DNA of 64,000 nucleotides, taken from positions 1 through 64,000 of the forward strand of contig NZ_LMFO01000007.1 in NCBI RefSeq assembly GCF_001426865.1, read 5' to 3'. A program made the translations under genes and the position numbers. This DNA comes from Paenibacillus sp. Root52. Its GTDB lineage: Bacteria > Bacillota > Bacilli > Paenibacillales > Paenibacillaceae. The notes beneath the pieces were generated by a model that saw only the letters and a program-made list of their open reading frames with translations, was not told the origin of the DNA and made no database searches. Position 1 is the stretch's first letter. Each line of letters starts with the position of its first letter. This document shows positions 1-9,175 of the stretch, piece after piece.

Positions 1-247
1 ATATCTATAATTTATAACAATTTTTATAATATTTTAATTTTATATTTAAGAAGAGATTCTCTCTGAAACTAACTCTCGGATCAAATCCTTTTATAAAAAA
101 CCGGCATATTAACCTAAGAATTTTAGGCTCATTTGAGGGGAATAATGATTTTCCTCTGATATGAGTCTAAAACTCAAATAAATAGGATGGAGGAAGGCTT
201 GGTTAATCAAGGATTTTATGAAATTTAGATTTAAGGGAGATAGAAAT

Positions 248-3200
248 ATGAAAAAAATGATTGGTAAAGTTTTATCTGTAGTCTTATCAGCAAGTTTAGT
301 ATTAGGTAGTGTACCACTGTGGGGAGGAGGTACAGCAGAAGCTGCTGTTAATCTCAGCACCGATCTACATTATGAAAATCCAAATATCATTCAGAGTGGG
401 AGATACGGTACCAGTTTTCTAGACGTTGACCATAAACTAATCTCTTTCGGGTATAGGAGTCAGACCGGACGTGATGGTAGTACTATAACTATCACGGAAC
501 CAGTAATCATCCCTAGTGAAGTTTCTCTATTCACTAGTATTAACGACAATAATTACATCGTAGATACAGAGGGGGTTATTTGGGGATGGGGAGCAAACTA
601 CTCCGGAAGTCTGGGATTAGGATCAAGTGTTAGAAACTCAGTTAAGTATCCTTTGGAGATGTTTTCATTGGGTAACGTCGACTCTATAGTAAGTACGGAT
701 AGATATGCGGCAGCCATTAAAGATGGAGAACTTTATAGATGGAGTAGTGCAAGTAATACACCGATTAAGTCACCAATTGATGGTAAAGTTAAAAAAGTTG
801 GATTGAGTCTTTCGGGTACAGAAATCTTAATTTTATTAGACGATGGAAGGCTGATGTATGCTGGTAATGGGGCTTCCAACTTGTATAACGGAAAAGGTAA
901 CGTTAGCAAGTCTGAATACACGCAGGTGCCTGTGCCAAGTGTCTCTAATTTCTGGTTGAATGGTGACATGGCGGTAGTCTTGACGACCGAAGGAAAGTTT
1001 TTAGCTTGGGGCGATTCCTATGCCGTGGATAACGGTATAAATGAAATAACTAAGGTACCTGGGAATATTAAAACGGTATCGGTCGGATACAATCATATAG
1101 CTCTTTTGACCGAAAATGGTGATGTCTATACTGCTGGTAGGAATGCTAAAGGACAATCTGGATTTTCTTCATCTCTTGTTGTCTATTCTAAAGAATTCAT
1201 AAAACCAGAAAGATTTCCTTCTGACGTTGTTTACGCATACGCTGGTTATGAAAACACTTTTTTGGTGACAAGGTCTGGTAAGACATATGCAGTTGGTCAA
1301 AATGAGAATGCACAGTTGGGATTAGGTAATGACAACATAGTAACTATACCTACACTTATACCAGCCTTAACTAATAGGGTAGCTTTATCTAGTCCAGTGC
1401 TGCATATACCAAACACTCCTTCTAATTTTAAAGTAACAACAGAAGAGACTAGTTTGACGGCAAGTTGGGATTCTGTAGAGGGCGCAACTACTTATAAGGT
1501 GATTGTAGCCGGACAAGAGGTTTATAGTGGTACAAGCTTAACGTATACTTACCAAAACTTAGTAGCGGACACGGAATATACTGTGGATGTCGTAGCAGTG
1601 AATAGTAAAGGTGAGAGTGGTAAATCAAGTTTGACCGTTAAAACTAAAAAAAATGTTGCTCCTGATAAGTTGGAAGCTCCTACTTCACTTGAAGTAGACA
1701 GTACTGAAGAAAACAACGTTAAAATCAGTTGGGCAGCTTCAAAAGATGCGCTTATTTATAAAGTATTGCGTAATGGTACAGAAGTTGGATCGGTTGCAGG
1801 TACTACGTATACTGATAAAACTGCTACGGTAGGCGAGAGTTACATATATTCCGTTAAAGCTTTTGACGGAAATAAGACTAGCGACGCTTCTAACATTGTT
1901 GTAGTGACAGTTACTCCTAAAGCTGAAGAGCCAAAAGTACCAGCAGTTCCTACAAACTTTAAAGTGGTTTCCGATGAGCATTCTGTTACTGCAAGTTGGG
2001 ATGCTGCAGAGGGCGCTCTTGATTATAAAGTCGTAATCAATGGTTTGGAAGTGTATACAGGATCAGACTTGGCATACACTTATACAGGTTTGCCAGAGAA
2101 AACTGAGTACCGTGTAGAACTTTCTGCTGTAAATGCAATAGGCGCTAGTGGTACACAATTAATGACGATCTGGACTAAAGATCCTAAGAAGTTGCCAGCA
2201 GCTAAGAATCCAATGGCAACTACAACTTCTAATGAAGCTGTAATTTCATGGGATGCTGTAGAAGGTGCAACTGAATATTGGGTTAAGGTCAACAATGATG
2301 TGATATACGAGGGAACAGATACAACCGTAACAGCAAAAGGGTTGAAACCAGATCGACCATATACTGTTTATATCTATGCCAAAGCTGGAGTCGTTGAAGG
2401 GGAGCCTGCAACTATCCATATTGTTACCAAGAAAGAAACAGTAATGTTAGAGAAACCCGCTAATCTTGTATTGACTCCAAAAGCAGCTTCTGTCAAAGCA
2501 ACTTGGGACGCTGTGAATGGTGCGAGTGGTTACAAACTGATGAATGGTAACTCGGTAATCTATCAAGGTCCACTTACTACGTTTACTGATGTGGATTTGA
2601 CTGAAGGCACAACGTATAACTACTCCGTTTTTGCTATGAGCGGTGATGTATTAAGTGAAGCTACGATTGGTAGCACTACTACACTGGTTCAACAATTGTC
2701 TTATCCAGTAAATTTCCGTGTAACAGACTTACGCTGGGATAGTGTAGTTTTCGATTGGGACGCAGTGGACGGTGCTGATGAGTATCTCATCACTCGTGAG
2801 GGACAACCCATTGGCGTTCCAATGACTCCAGGCTGGACGCAAAGTGGTAGTGACCTGGCTCCTGGTTCAACGTACACGTATCGTGTAGCTGCCTATAAAG
2901 GTGGAGTGTTGGGTAAAGAAGCGATGAAAGTTGTTACTATTCCAAGTGAACCAATTGAGGGCGAAGCCCCAACAGGTGATTTAGTGATCAAAGCTAATCG
3001 CGTGCAGCACGATAGAGTAGGGCTAAGTTGGAATACTGTGACTGGTGCTACGTACTATGAAGTTTATCAAGATCAAGATTATAAAGTTTGGTCTGGCACG
3101 TTAAATGCTGTAACAGATCCTAACGTTGGACCTCAAGAAATTCACACGTATAAAGTAGTGGCAGGCAATGAGTGGGGTACATTAGAATCTAACGTGATTG

Positions 3201-4450
3201 AAGTAATCACGCCGGCTGCTCCACAGAGTATCGTTATCACACCTAGTCAGCCAACGGAGGGTACAATTACCTTCAACTATAAAGTGGTTGAGGGCGCAGT
3301 TATGTACACAGAGCGTAACCCACAAACAAAAGCTGTACCTCTGGGTGATGGTACTTATCACGTAACGTACTACAACAGTGCGACTGGCGAGACTAGAGAT
3401 GAGGGAATTCAAACCCCAGTTAATGGAATGCTGAGGTTTACTGAAACGGGCGTCGATCCAGGCAAGAACTATCATTATGATATCACAGCAATTTTAGTTA
3501 GAGCTGATGGTACAGAAGAAGTTGTTGCTAAAGAAGAGATTAGTGTAAACACACCGTCTGACGGCAGTGGTGCAACTGTTCCTGGAACAATAACTGATCC
3601 CGGAACAGGTGGCGGAGATACTCCGGATCCTGGAACAGGAGGGGGCAGCACTACACCAGGTGGGAACACCGGTACAACTCCACCGCCTTCCACTGGTGGA
3701 GGTAATAATAGCGGATCCGCAGGTGATCAAAGTGGTAACACTGGATCTGGTTCGGCAGGGGGTAACGGAAATACAGGAACTTCTGCAGGGGGAACCAACG
3801 TAACCCCAGTAGAAGACAAAAACTCTGTTCCTGGTGTGGTTAAAGAACCAACAACAGGTAATGAAGACCAAGTAACGGATAATAACCAAGACAACAGCAC
3901 TGAGTACAACAATAACTATTCAGACATTGCTGGAAACTTTGCTGAAGATGCAATCAAGAATTTAACCGCATCGGGTATCATCAAAGGTTATAAAGACGGT
4001 ACATTTGGGCCAAACAAAAAAATCACCCGTGCTGAATTTGCTATCATGACAACCCGAGCATTAGGCTATGAAAATTCAGGCGCTTATGTTCAAACGTTTG
4101 TCGATTTTGATACAACGTCATGGTATGCTGAAGAACTTCTTACAGCTTTAGATGCTAAGGTAACAAAGGGATTTACAGACGGTACCTATCGTCCTAATGT
4201 AAAGATCCCAAGAGAGCAAGCAGCAGTAATGATCTCAAACGTCTTGGAAAAGAACAACTATGAAAACCATAGTGAAAAAGTCTTCTTGGATGATAGAGAA
4301 ATTATAGCTTGGGCTCGAACTTCCGTATATTTATTGAAAAATCACGGAATCGTAGAAGGCCAAAATAACCTTTTCTATCCAAAACGTGATATCACTCGAG
4401 CGGAAGCAGCCCTTATGATCTACAGATTACTTGATGTATTGAAAAAATAA
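248..4450 (+). CDS. Secreted RCC1 - fibronectin III - SLH surface protein
   Basis: About 1400 residues. A Lys-rich signal peptide (ends near AEA) is followed by RCC1-like repeats over roughly residues 50-370 (recurring aromatic-Gly-x-N/G then G-x-LGLG), about seven FN3 modules with the recurring SWD.VEGA..Y core over 390-1020, a divergent beta module, a Gly/Thr/Ser/Pro linker (about 1090-1190), and three C-terminal SLH domains, which in this family bind pyruvylated wall polysaccharide. The ATG at 248 has AAGGGAGA seven bases upstream and begins the signal peptide; an in-frame ATG at 218 would add an uncharacteristic ten residues. The likely role is a wall-anchored display protein; the ligand is unknown. 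The SLH anchor points to Paenibacillus-type wall biology. Confidence 0.93.
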   Translation: MKKMIGKVLSVVLSASLVLGSVPLWGGGTAEAAVNLSTDLHYENPNIIQSGRYGTSFLDVDHKLISFGYRSQTGRDGSTITITEPVIIPSEVSLFTSINDNNYIVDTEGVIWGWGANYSGSLGLGSSVRNSVKYPLEMFSLGNVDSIVSTDRYAAAIKDGELYRWSSASNTPIKSPIDGKVKKVGLSLSGTEILILLDDGRLMYAGNGASNLYNGKGNVSKSEYTQVPVPSVSNFWLNGDMAVVLTTEGKFLAWGDSYAVDNGINEITKVPGNIKTVSVGYNHIALLTENGDVYTAGRNAKGQSGFSSSLVVYSKEFIKPERFPSDVVYAYAGYENTFLVTRSGKTYAVGQNENAQLGLGNDNIVTIPTLIPALTNRVALSSPVLHIPNTPSNFKVTTEETSLTASWDSVEGATTYKVIVAGQEVYSGTSLTYTYQNLVADTEYTVDVVAVNSKGESGKSSLTVKTKKNVAPDKLEAPTSLEVDSTEENNVKISWAASKDALIYKVLRNGTEVGSVAGTTYTDKTATVGESYIYSVKAFDGNKTSDASNIVVVTVTPKAEEPKVPAVPTNFKVVSDEHSVTASWDAAEGALDYKVVINGLEVYTGSDLAYTYTGLPEKTEYRVELSAVNAIGASGTQLMTIWTKDPKKLPAAKNPMATTTSNEAVISWDAVEGATEYWVKVNNDVIYEGTDTTVTAKGLKPDRPYTVYIYAKAGVVEGEPATIHIVTKKETVMLEKPANLVLTPKAASVKATWDAVNGASGYKLMNGNSVIYQGPLTTFTDVDLTEGTTYNYSVFAMSGDVLSEATIGSTTTLVQQLSYPVNFRVTDLRWDSVVFDWDAVDGADEYLITREGQPIGVPMTPGWTQSGSDLAPGSTYTYRVAAYKGGVLGKEAMKVVTIPSEPIEGEAPTGDLVIKANRVQHDRVGLSWNTVTGATYYEVYQDQDYKVWSGTLNAVTDPNVGPQEIHTYKVVAGNEWGTLESNVIEVITPAAPQSIVITPSQPTEGTITFNYKVVEGAVMYTERNPQTKAVPLGDGTYHVTYYNSATGETRDEGIQTPVNGMLRFTETGVDPGKNYHYDITAILVRADGTEEVVAKEEISVNTPSDGSGATVPGTITDPGTGGGDTPDPGTGGGSTTPGGNTGTTPPPSTGGGNNSGSAGDQSGNTGSGSAGGNGNTGTSAGGTNVTPVEDKNSVPGVVKEPTTGNEDQVTDNNQDNSTEYNNNYSDIAGNFAEDAIKNLTASGIIKGYKDGTFGPNKKITRAEFAIMTTRALGYENSGAYVQTFVDFDTTSWYAEELLTALDAKVTKGFTDGTYRPNVKIPREQAAVMISNVLEKNNYENHSEKVFLDDREIIAWARTSVYLLKNHGIVEGQNNLFYPKRDITRAEAALMIYRLLDVLKK

Positions 4451-4462
4451 ATACGATGCGAG

Positions 4463-4497
4463 CAACACCGAGGAGAACTATCCCTCGGTGTTGTTGT
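4463..4497 (+). terminator. Rho-independent terminator
   Basis: Perfect 11-bp stem (4463-4473 with 4483-4493), nine-base loop, then a T-rich tract. It ends the SLH protein transcript. Confidence 0.85.
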
Positions 4498-4549
4498 TAT
4501 TTGTCTCTGAAACACCATAAGGAAATCCCCACAATACATGCACTTTCTT

Positions 4550-4578
4550 TTGATTGGAACTACATGGTATACTATATA
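4550..4578 (+). promoter_or_regulatory. Candidate sigma-A promoter
   Basis: TTGATT and TATATA separated by 17 bases, about 40 bases upstream of the next gene. Based on hexamer match only. Confidence 0.4.
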
Positions 4579-4617
4579 TAGTGTTTTATTCGAATATAAA
4601 GAATGGAGGAACACTAT

Positions 4618-5178
4618 ATGTCGACAGTTGAGTTGGAGTTAGAAATTGATGGATTACAGCGTGAACTTGCGGGGATTGAACAAAGGATCTATGAAAAAAT
4701 GTTACCCAAAATCAACGCAAAGCGTAATGCTGCCAGACAAGAATTCGAGAAATTTTTTACTGACTTTGGTCTTACAGTTCAGCACACTTCAGGACAAATA
4801 CATTACGACGGAAAAAACTATTCAGAAGATATTGTCACTGCTACCAAAGGTGGGGTCAAATATGAGCTGAGAATGCCTGATTTGTGTGTCGATTACGTAG
4901 GAGCGTATACAGTTTTAACACTTAGTCAAGGGACGAAATCAGAATTTAAGGTAGGCATCAAAAGTACAATGAAACGATTCAGGTCGTTAACATACGGAGC
5001 TGCTAATAATAGCGAAGTAGAAAAATTACGTGTAAATGTAAAAATCCTTAAAGAGCACATAGAAGAAGTTAAGAAACGTGAATCTAATTTAGACAATACA
5101 TCAGCTATCTATACTACTAAGAATTTAGAATCAGAGTATGAATCATTTACTGACATACTCAAAGAGTTCACCAAGTAA
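4618..5178 (+). CDS. Uncharacterised coiled-coil protein
   Basis: 186 residues, family not recognised. The N-terminal 45 residues are charged and heptad-like (ELELEIDGLQRELAGIE), the middle is a mixed beta region, and residues 140-165 are again predicted coiled coil. ATG 4618 is chosen because GGAGGA sits seven bases upstream; the in-frame ATG at 4603 overlaps that ribosome site. The gene is monocistronic, between its own candidate promoter and a terminator. Confidence 0.8.
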   Translation: MSTVELELEIDGLQRELAGIEQRIYEKMLPKINAKRNAARQEFEKFFTDFGLTVQHTSGQIHYDGKNYSEDIVTATKGGVKYELRMPDLCVDYVGAYTVLTLSQGTKSEFKVGIKSTMKRFRSLTYGAANNSEVEKLRVNVKILKEHIEEVKKRESNLDNTSAIYTTKNLESEYESFTDILKEFTK

Positions 5179-5196
5179 AAACATAATAAATTACAA

Positions 5197-5230
5197 AACA
5201 CCAAAAGTGAAATTCGCTTTGGTGTTTTTT
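5197..5230 (+). terminator. Rho-independent terminator
   Basis: Stem ACACCAAA/TTTGGTGT with a short loop and T6, directly after the coiled-coil gene. Confidence 0.8.
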
Positions 5231-5627
5231 CATCCCACCATACATATGATAAAATAATGATGTGAAAAATTCACAAAAAGAAAAGATCAAAATCATCGAA
5301 AAAAGAACTTCCACACATCCCCCAGCAGTGCAACCCCGACTGAAATTTTAATTAAATATTGCTCACCCCCAAAAAATATCTATCACAACCCGATAATAAT
5401 TTTAATGAAGGATGTTATACAAAATCTATTTTAAAACGAGAGTCAGAAAAAAGGCATCCTATACTGGCTGCCCAATAAAGAAGATACAAATTTTGAACCT
5501 TAATTGAATTCATAGACCCAGTCGCATCCACAAACTAACGCTATGTAATGCTTGGATGTGGCGAGAGTGGGAATGGCCAAGGAGTATCAAAACAAATATT
5601 TTTAGTCACATAGAAAAATGATAAATT
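5231..5627. other. Gene-free stretch
   Basis: About 400 bp of AT-rich sequence with no convincing frame on either strand. It shares the 13-mer TCGCATCCACAAA (5522-5534) with the sequence just before the minus-strand gene end at 32.5 kb; the significance is unclear. Confidence 0.5.
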
Positions 5628-5670
5628 GTCCGGGGTTCGGTATCTTCATTCAGACGAGCCCCGGACTTTT
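5628..5670 (+). terminator. Leader hairpin, terminator or attenuator
   Basis: A 12-bp stem (5628-5639 with 5655-5666, one G-U pair) followed by T4. It lies about 50 bases before the next start with no complete gene upstream, so it may be an attenuator. Confidence 0.6.
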
Positions 5671-5718
5671 ATATATTCTGCTTCAAATGATCTAATAATA
5701 ACAAATAAGGAGAAACCA

Positions 5719-6006
5719 ATGAAAATTGAACGACTACGTGAAGACTGCCTTGAAAAAGAAGAATGGGATTTCGGTGTTAAAACTGAGATACTCACTGATA
5801 AAATCATAGTGTTTTTGCGAGGTTATACTAAATCTAAGCGTCAGAGTAAACGCCACAAGTTTAAGGAAGTCGAAGTCTATGACTCAAGTCGAAAAAACGA
5901 CAAAGCTCCCGGGAAAATTCCAAGTTCAGATCAGGTTCCCAAACCGCAAGATGTACTGCTTGAAATGGAAAAACGAATCACTACTTCCATCACATTTAAA
6001 TTGTAG
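5719..6006 (+). CDS. Hypothetical protein, 95 residues
   Basis: Family not recognised. Charged, with a basic middle (YTKSKRQSKRHKFKEVEVY). ATG 5719 has AAGGAG seven bases upstream; the frame stays open further upstream only through the leader hairpin, so the longer version is unlikely. It heads a run of four small genes in the same direction (5719-6709). Confidence 0.7.
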   Translation: MKIERLREDCLEKEEWDFGVKTEILTDKIIVFLRGYTKSKRQSKRHKFKEVEVYDSSRKNDKAPGKIPSSDQVPKPQDVLLEMEKRITTSITFKL

Positions 6007-6047
6007 TTCACAGAAGTTAGTAAAAAAAATGTATAGGATGAGTGACC

Positions 6048-6263
6048 ATGACACTAACTGAACAAGTTCTTAACAAGATCAAAGAGTTAGCGGTTACTGA
6101 CGAGGCAATATCACCAAATGCGATCGCTGAAGAAGTAGCTAACCTAATTGCACCCGATGGTGTTGAAGGCAGCGGGACAGAACATGATAAAGCAAACGCC
6201 ATCTACGACGCTGTTGAGAAATTGATGTCTTTACTAGTCGCAGATGTTGGTCGGTACCAATAA
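6048..6263 (+). CDS. Hypothetical acidic helical protein, 71 residues
   Basis: Family not recognised; predicted mostly helical and acidic. ATG 6048 has AGGATGA about six bases upstream. A GTG at 6042 in the same frame is also possible. Confidence 0.65.
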   Translation: MTLTEQVLNKIKELAVTDEAISPNAIAEEVANLIAPDGVEGSGTEHDKANAIYDAVEKLMSLLVADVGRYQ

Positions 6264-6280
6264 TCTGTATGTAATCGTCT

Positions 6281-6460
6281 ATGGCCGGTGTTTTTGAAGT
6301 AAACCCTGCAGTTATGATATTTGCTATACAGGATCACGGACTACACAAGGAACCCTTCATAGATACTGACCTTCACATAGACGTACGTAGCCGATCTATA
6401 TCTTTGGTGACTCCAAAAGAAAACAAAACAGAGCTGCTAAATAGAACAAAGGGAGGATAA
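6281..6460 (+). CDS. Small protein, 59 residues
   Basis: A 59-residue frame filling the gap between its neighbours; its TAA lies just after the GGGAGG ribosome site of the next gene. ATG 6281 is the first possible start after an in-frame stop but has no clear ribosome site, so coupling to the upstream gene is likely. Composition is protein-like (MAGVFEVNPAVMIFAIQD). Function unknown. Confidence 0.5.
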   Translation: MAGVFEVNPAVMIFAIQDHGLHKEPFIDTDLHIDVRSRSISLVTPKENKTELLNRTKGG

Positions 6461-6463
6461 CCC

Positions 6464-6709
6464 ATGGAAGAGTTTGATTCGAGTGGTAATCACATTCACT
6501 TAACCGCTGAGAACGCTCAAGAGACGATTACGTTAGCTATTGAGCATCTACTTCACACCACTGCCTTAGAAGAGCGTACAAAGGCATTTGATGAAAATAC
6601 CGCCTACCTAAGAACACAGATCATGAAAATTCATGAGTTTGGCGGCCCTCCCCGTGTACAACTTTCCAAAATACTGACAATGTTCAACATTGAAGTTATG
6701 GAAGAATAG
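6464..6709 (+). CDS. Hypothetical protein, 81 residues
   Basis: Predicted helical, soluble and acidic; family not recognised. ATG 6464 follows AAGGGAGGATAA, an excellent ribosome site. Last gene of the 5.7-6.7 kb run. Confidence 0.7.
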   Translation: MEEFDSSGNHIHLTAENAQETITLAIEHLLHTTALEERTKAFDENTAYLRTQIMKIHEFGGPPRVQLSKILTMFNIEVMEE

Positions 6710-6787
6710 CTCCTTATATAAAACCATTTCACATAACCCGTTATCCCCATATGGTACAATAAGGAAGGGATGGGAGGTGCTGTTGGA

Positions 6788-7285
6788 GTGAAAAAAGATA
6801 GAAACACTGGAATGGTTCGTAAAGTAGATTCTTTAGGTAGAATTGTGCTACCTATTGAAATGAGACGAATACTTGGGATCGAGGTTGGCGATCCCTTTGA
6901 ATATTTTCTGGACGAAACAGATGACAAACTGATACTAAGAAGATATCGATCCCAGGAATGCATGTTTTGTTCATCAATTGAGGAAGTATCGTATTTCAGA
7001 GATTATTTTATTTGCAGAACATGTCTTAATCAGATACCTACATATGTAAATTCGTTAGATAGGGATCATGAGCGTCCAGTACTTCCACCTGACGAAACAG
7101 ATTACGACCATAATGAAATATCACAAACCAAGAAACAGGTTCGGCGTGAAGGTGCTCTAATGCGACTAACGAAAGTCATGGAACAATACCCAAGTGCATC
7201 ACAGCAAAAATGGGCTGAGATTCTCGGTATATCCCAGGGCAGAGTCAGTCAAATGAAGAAACAACTAAAAGAAAAGAATAAATAA
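6788..7285 (+). CDS. AbrB-type regulator with zinc ribbon and C-terminal HTH
   Basis: 165 residues. Residues about 8-50 are a SpoVT/AbrB swapped-hairpin DNA-binding domain (GMVRKVDSLGRIVLPIEMRR...LGI..GD). Next comes a two-knuckle zinc ribbon (CMFC near 58, CRTC near 75), and the last 40 residues form a helix-turn-helix (WAEILGISQGRVSQMKK). GTG 6788 is chosen because GGGAGGTG lies eight bases upstream and it starts the domain as in AbrB; the in-frame ATG at 6770 abuts a ribosome site with only one base of spacing. Likely a transition-state or copy-control regulator. It has a paralogue at 8521. Confidence 0.9.
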   Translation: MKKDRNTGMVRKVDSLGRIVLPIEMRRILGIEVGDPFEYFLDETDDKLILRRYRSQECMFCSSIEEVSYFRDYFICRTCLNQIPTYVNSLDRDHERPVLPPDETDYDHNEISQTKKQVRREGALMRLTKVMEQYPSASQQKWAEILGISQGRVSQMKKQLKEKNK

Positions 7286-7309
7286 AACTGGAAATTCTAC
7301 ATGTATTCC

Positions 7310-7338
7310 GATCATTACTCGATTAAAATCGAATGATC
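7310..7338. promoter_or_regulatory. Imperfect 29-bp palindrome, candidate operator
   Basis: GATCATT (7310-7316) pairs with AATGATC (7332-7338), with a nested CTCGATT/AATCGA pair. It lies between the AbrB-like gene and 7390 with no T-run, so an operator is more likely than a terminator. Confidence 0.5.
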
Positions 7339-7389
7339 TATACTATAACAGTAAAGTAATAAAATTAAATAAAGAGGAGAGTGTTAAGT

Positions 7390-7842
7390 ATGAAAAAAGA
7401 ATTAGTAATGCATCCAGGAATCTATCGATTTAGATGGCCGTATATACCAGGACCTATGGTGCGAAATGAAGAAGGTAATGTCATTATCTATGACTGCGAT
7501 GTTGTCATGAGAGTCGGGCAAGAAGAAGATTTAAGAGAAGGAAAATTAGTTACCATTATCATCACCTCAGATAGTCCCCCAGGAGTTCAAAATAGCATTG
7601 AACACATTGCAACAAAAATTCGGATTGCTTTCTTCGATCAGATCTTCCACGAGAACCACTGGGAAAAATCCATAGTCTCTGAAGATAGAATCCGCTGGAT
7701 TGAACAACATCTGTTTTCAAAAGGAAGCAATCCAGGAGATACTTCCGCAGATCAAAGCTTAGAAGTTACAATGGAATGGGACGCCAAAAAGCACTTATAT
7801 CGTGATCCGAAGTGGACAAATACATCCATTAGATATAACTAA
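7390..7842 (+). CDS. Hypothetical protein, 150 residues
   Basis: Family not recognised. Soluble mixed alpha/beta protein opening with an aromatic-rich stretch (HPGIYRFRWPYIPGP). ATG 7390 has GAGGAG ten bases upstream; an in-frame GTG at 7381 is too close to that site. It lies between the two AbrB-like genes, downstream of a palindrome that may be their operator. Confidence 0.75.
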   Translation: MKKELVMHPGIYRFRWPYIPGPMVRNEEGNVIIYDCDVVMRVGQEEDLREGKLVTIIITSDSPPGVQNSIEHIATKIRIAFFDQIFHENHWEKSIVSEDRIRWIEQHLFSKGSNPGDTSADQSLEVTMEWDAKKHLYRDPKWTNTSIRYN

Positions 7843-7850
7843 GTCGCAGC

Positions 7851-7890
7851 ATAAACCAGATATGTGTTTTCAAGCATATCTGGTTTATAT
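7851..7890 (+). terminator. Strong hairpin after 7390 gene
   Basis: Perfect 14-bp stem (7851-7864 with 7875-7888), ten-base loop. The following T tract is weak. Confidence 0.65.
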
Positions 7891-7891
7891 C

Positions 7892-8011
7892 TTTAAAAAG
7901 TATTTGGAGGATTTAGCGAGATCTGAAGGAATTAAATTTTTATGTGTTAGTATGCATCCTGATAATCTTGCTAACAAGAGAGCAGTTAGTAAGGCTGCGT
8001 TTGTCTTATGA
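7892..8011 (+). pseudogene. GNAT acetyltransferase C-terminal fragment
   Basis: An open frame without a start whose 39 residues read like the end of a GNAT fold: LARSEGIKFLCVSM, then HPDN and NKRAVSKAAFV, matching the family's acetyl-CoA-site PxN...A...Y/F pattern. The first 100 or so residues are missing, and the frame begins inside the terminator hairpin. Probably left by a deletion. Confidence 0.55.
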
Positions 8012-8023
8012 TTTGAAGGTAGC

Positions 8024-8104
8024 GTGGGTAAGAAAAAAAATAAGTATTTATCACAAAACGATATAGAAAGGATGAACAATAATTATGAACAGTGGAGTAA
8101 GTGA
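8024..8104 (+). CDS. Possible 26-residue leader peptide
   Basis: GTG 8024 with GAAGG four bases upstream opens a Lys/Asn-rich 26-codon frame whose end overlaps the next gene's start by 20 bases. It could be a coupling leader; chance is not excluded. Confidence 0.25.
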   Translation: MGKKKNKYLSQNDIERMNNNYEQWSK

Positions 8105-8450
8105 AATTGTAGGGGATATGATCAAAATGCCTTTGACTAATGGAGGGTATGCATATTATCCACTCAAATTTGGGAATGATGCGATGCACAATCGAAAATA
8201 CTCAATATTTGTAACTAAAGGGCAGACAGAAGAAGATGCAAGTTTACTTATGGCAACGACGCTTACTGGAGCTCGTACTATTCTCGTTGGTTCATATGAT
8301 GAGCTCTTAGATCGTTTGCATGCAATCCCATGGAAAGAAAATCGTATTAACACTCGTGAAGGTAAAATGTATCGTAAAATTGCCCCTTCATATGATGCTT
8401 TGAATCAATTAATACAAGAGTTTAAAAAGAACCATGAGAAGTTAGTTTAA
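8085..8450 (+). CDS. Hypothetical protein, 121 residues
   Basis: Family not recognised. Soluble, with a beta-rich N-terminal half and a helical basic C-terminus. AAAGGATG lies about 12 bases before ATG 8085. It is followed directly by the second AbrB-like gene. Confidence 0.75.
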   Translation: MNSGVSEIVGDMIKMPLTNGGYAYYPLKFGNDAMHNRKYSIFVTKGQTEEDASLLMATTLTGARTILVGSYDELLDRLHAIPWKENRINTREGKMYRKIAPSYDALNQLIQEFKKNHEKLV

Positions 8451-8520
8451 GACGATATTTGTCTTATGAAGGCTAATTCATTTGAAACTAGTCTATAAAA
8501 GCTAAGGAGAAATTTATTTT

Positions 8521-8937
8521 ATGAGTCTTACCCGTAAGATCGATGTAGAAGGTAGAATTGTCTTGCCCATAAGTACCAGAGAAATACTAAATATTGATCC
8601 AACATGCGATATCGAGATAAAAGAGTCAGATAATGGATTGAGTTTATTCATTCATCGTAATTATTGTGTCTTCTGTGGAGCTACATCACAAACCGTAAAA
8701 TTCAAAGGTCATGAAGTATGCAAAACCTGCGTTGAGAATATAGCTGCTGAATCAACCCCCCTACCTAAGCAAGAAAAAATCATTCATGAAGATTATCGAT
8801 CGCCAGCAGTAATTAAAATGAAAGAACTCCTTAAAAAATCACCTAACATTAAGCAGTATGAAATGGCTGAGATTTTAGGGATTTCAAAACCAAGAGTATC
8901 ACAACTTATGAAGAAGCTACGCTCCAACGTCGTGTAA
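8521..8937 (+). CDS. Second AbrB-type regulator with zinc ribbon and HTH
   Basis: 138 residues with the architecture of the 6788 protein: AbrB-like hairpin at 3-45 (RKIDVEGRIVLPISTRE), zinc knuckles CVFC and CKTC at about 50-75, and a C-terminal HTH (MAEILGISKPRVSQLMKKL). AAGGAG lies 11 bases upstream. The pair may cross-regulate; AbrB-fold proteins can form mixed oligomers, but that is inference here. Confidence 0.9.
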   Translation: MSLTRKIDVEGRIVLPISTREILNIDPTCDIEIKESDNGLSLFIHRNYCVFCGATSQTVKFKGHEVCKTCVENIAAESTPLPKQEKIIHEDYRSPAVIKMKELLKKSPNIKQYEMAEILGISKPRVSQLMKKLRSNVV

Positions 8938-8974
8938 GTCTAAAATACCGATTTCAATCATAGGGAGATGAAAG

Positions 8975-9175
8975 ATGAAAAAGATGATGTTGGAAGAAGG
9001 AAGTACATACGATTGCGTTGTTAGCGGACAAATTTGGTCATTTACTGTAATCGAAGCAGATCAGGATAATGAAAATGATTTGTGGATTACCTGGAATGGT
9101 CAAGACGAAGAACACGAAGAGTGTCATTCTATTGATTATTTGGTTGAAAAAATCGAGGAGCATAGAACAATATGA
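8975..9175 (+). CDS. Hypothetical acidic protein, 66 residues
   Basis: Family not recognised; very acidic C-terminal half (DQDNENDLWITWNGQDEE). GGGAG lies about ten bases before the ATG. It overlaps the next gene by an ATGA, so the two are translationally coupled. Confidence 0.75.
   Translation: MKKMMLEEGSTYDCVVSGQIWSFTVIEADQDNENDLWITWNGQDEEHEECHSIDYLVEKIEEHRTI

Noticed and set aside
3475..3912. Overlapping minus-strand frames under the SLH gene linker
   Set aside because: They are long only because the Gly/Pro/Thr-rich linker has few stops in antisense.
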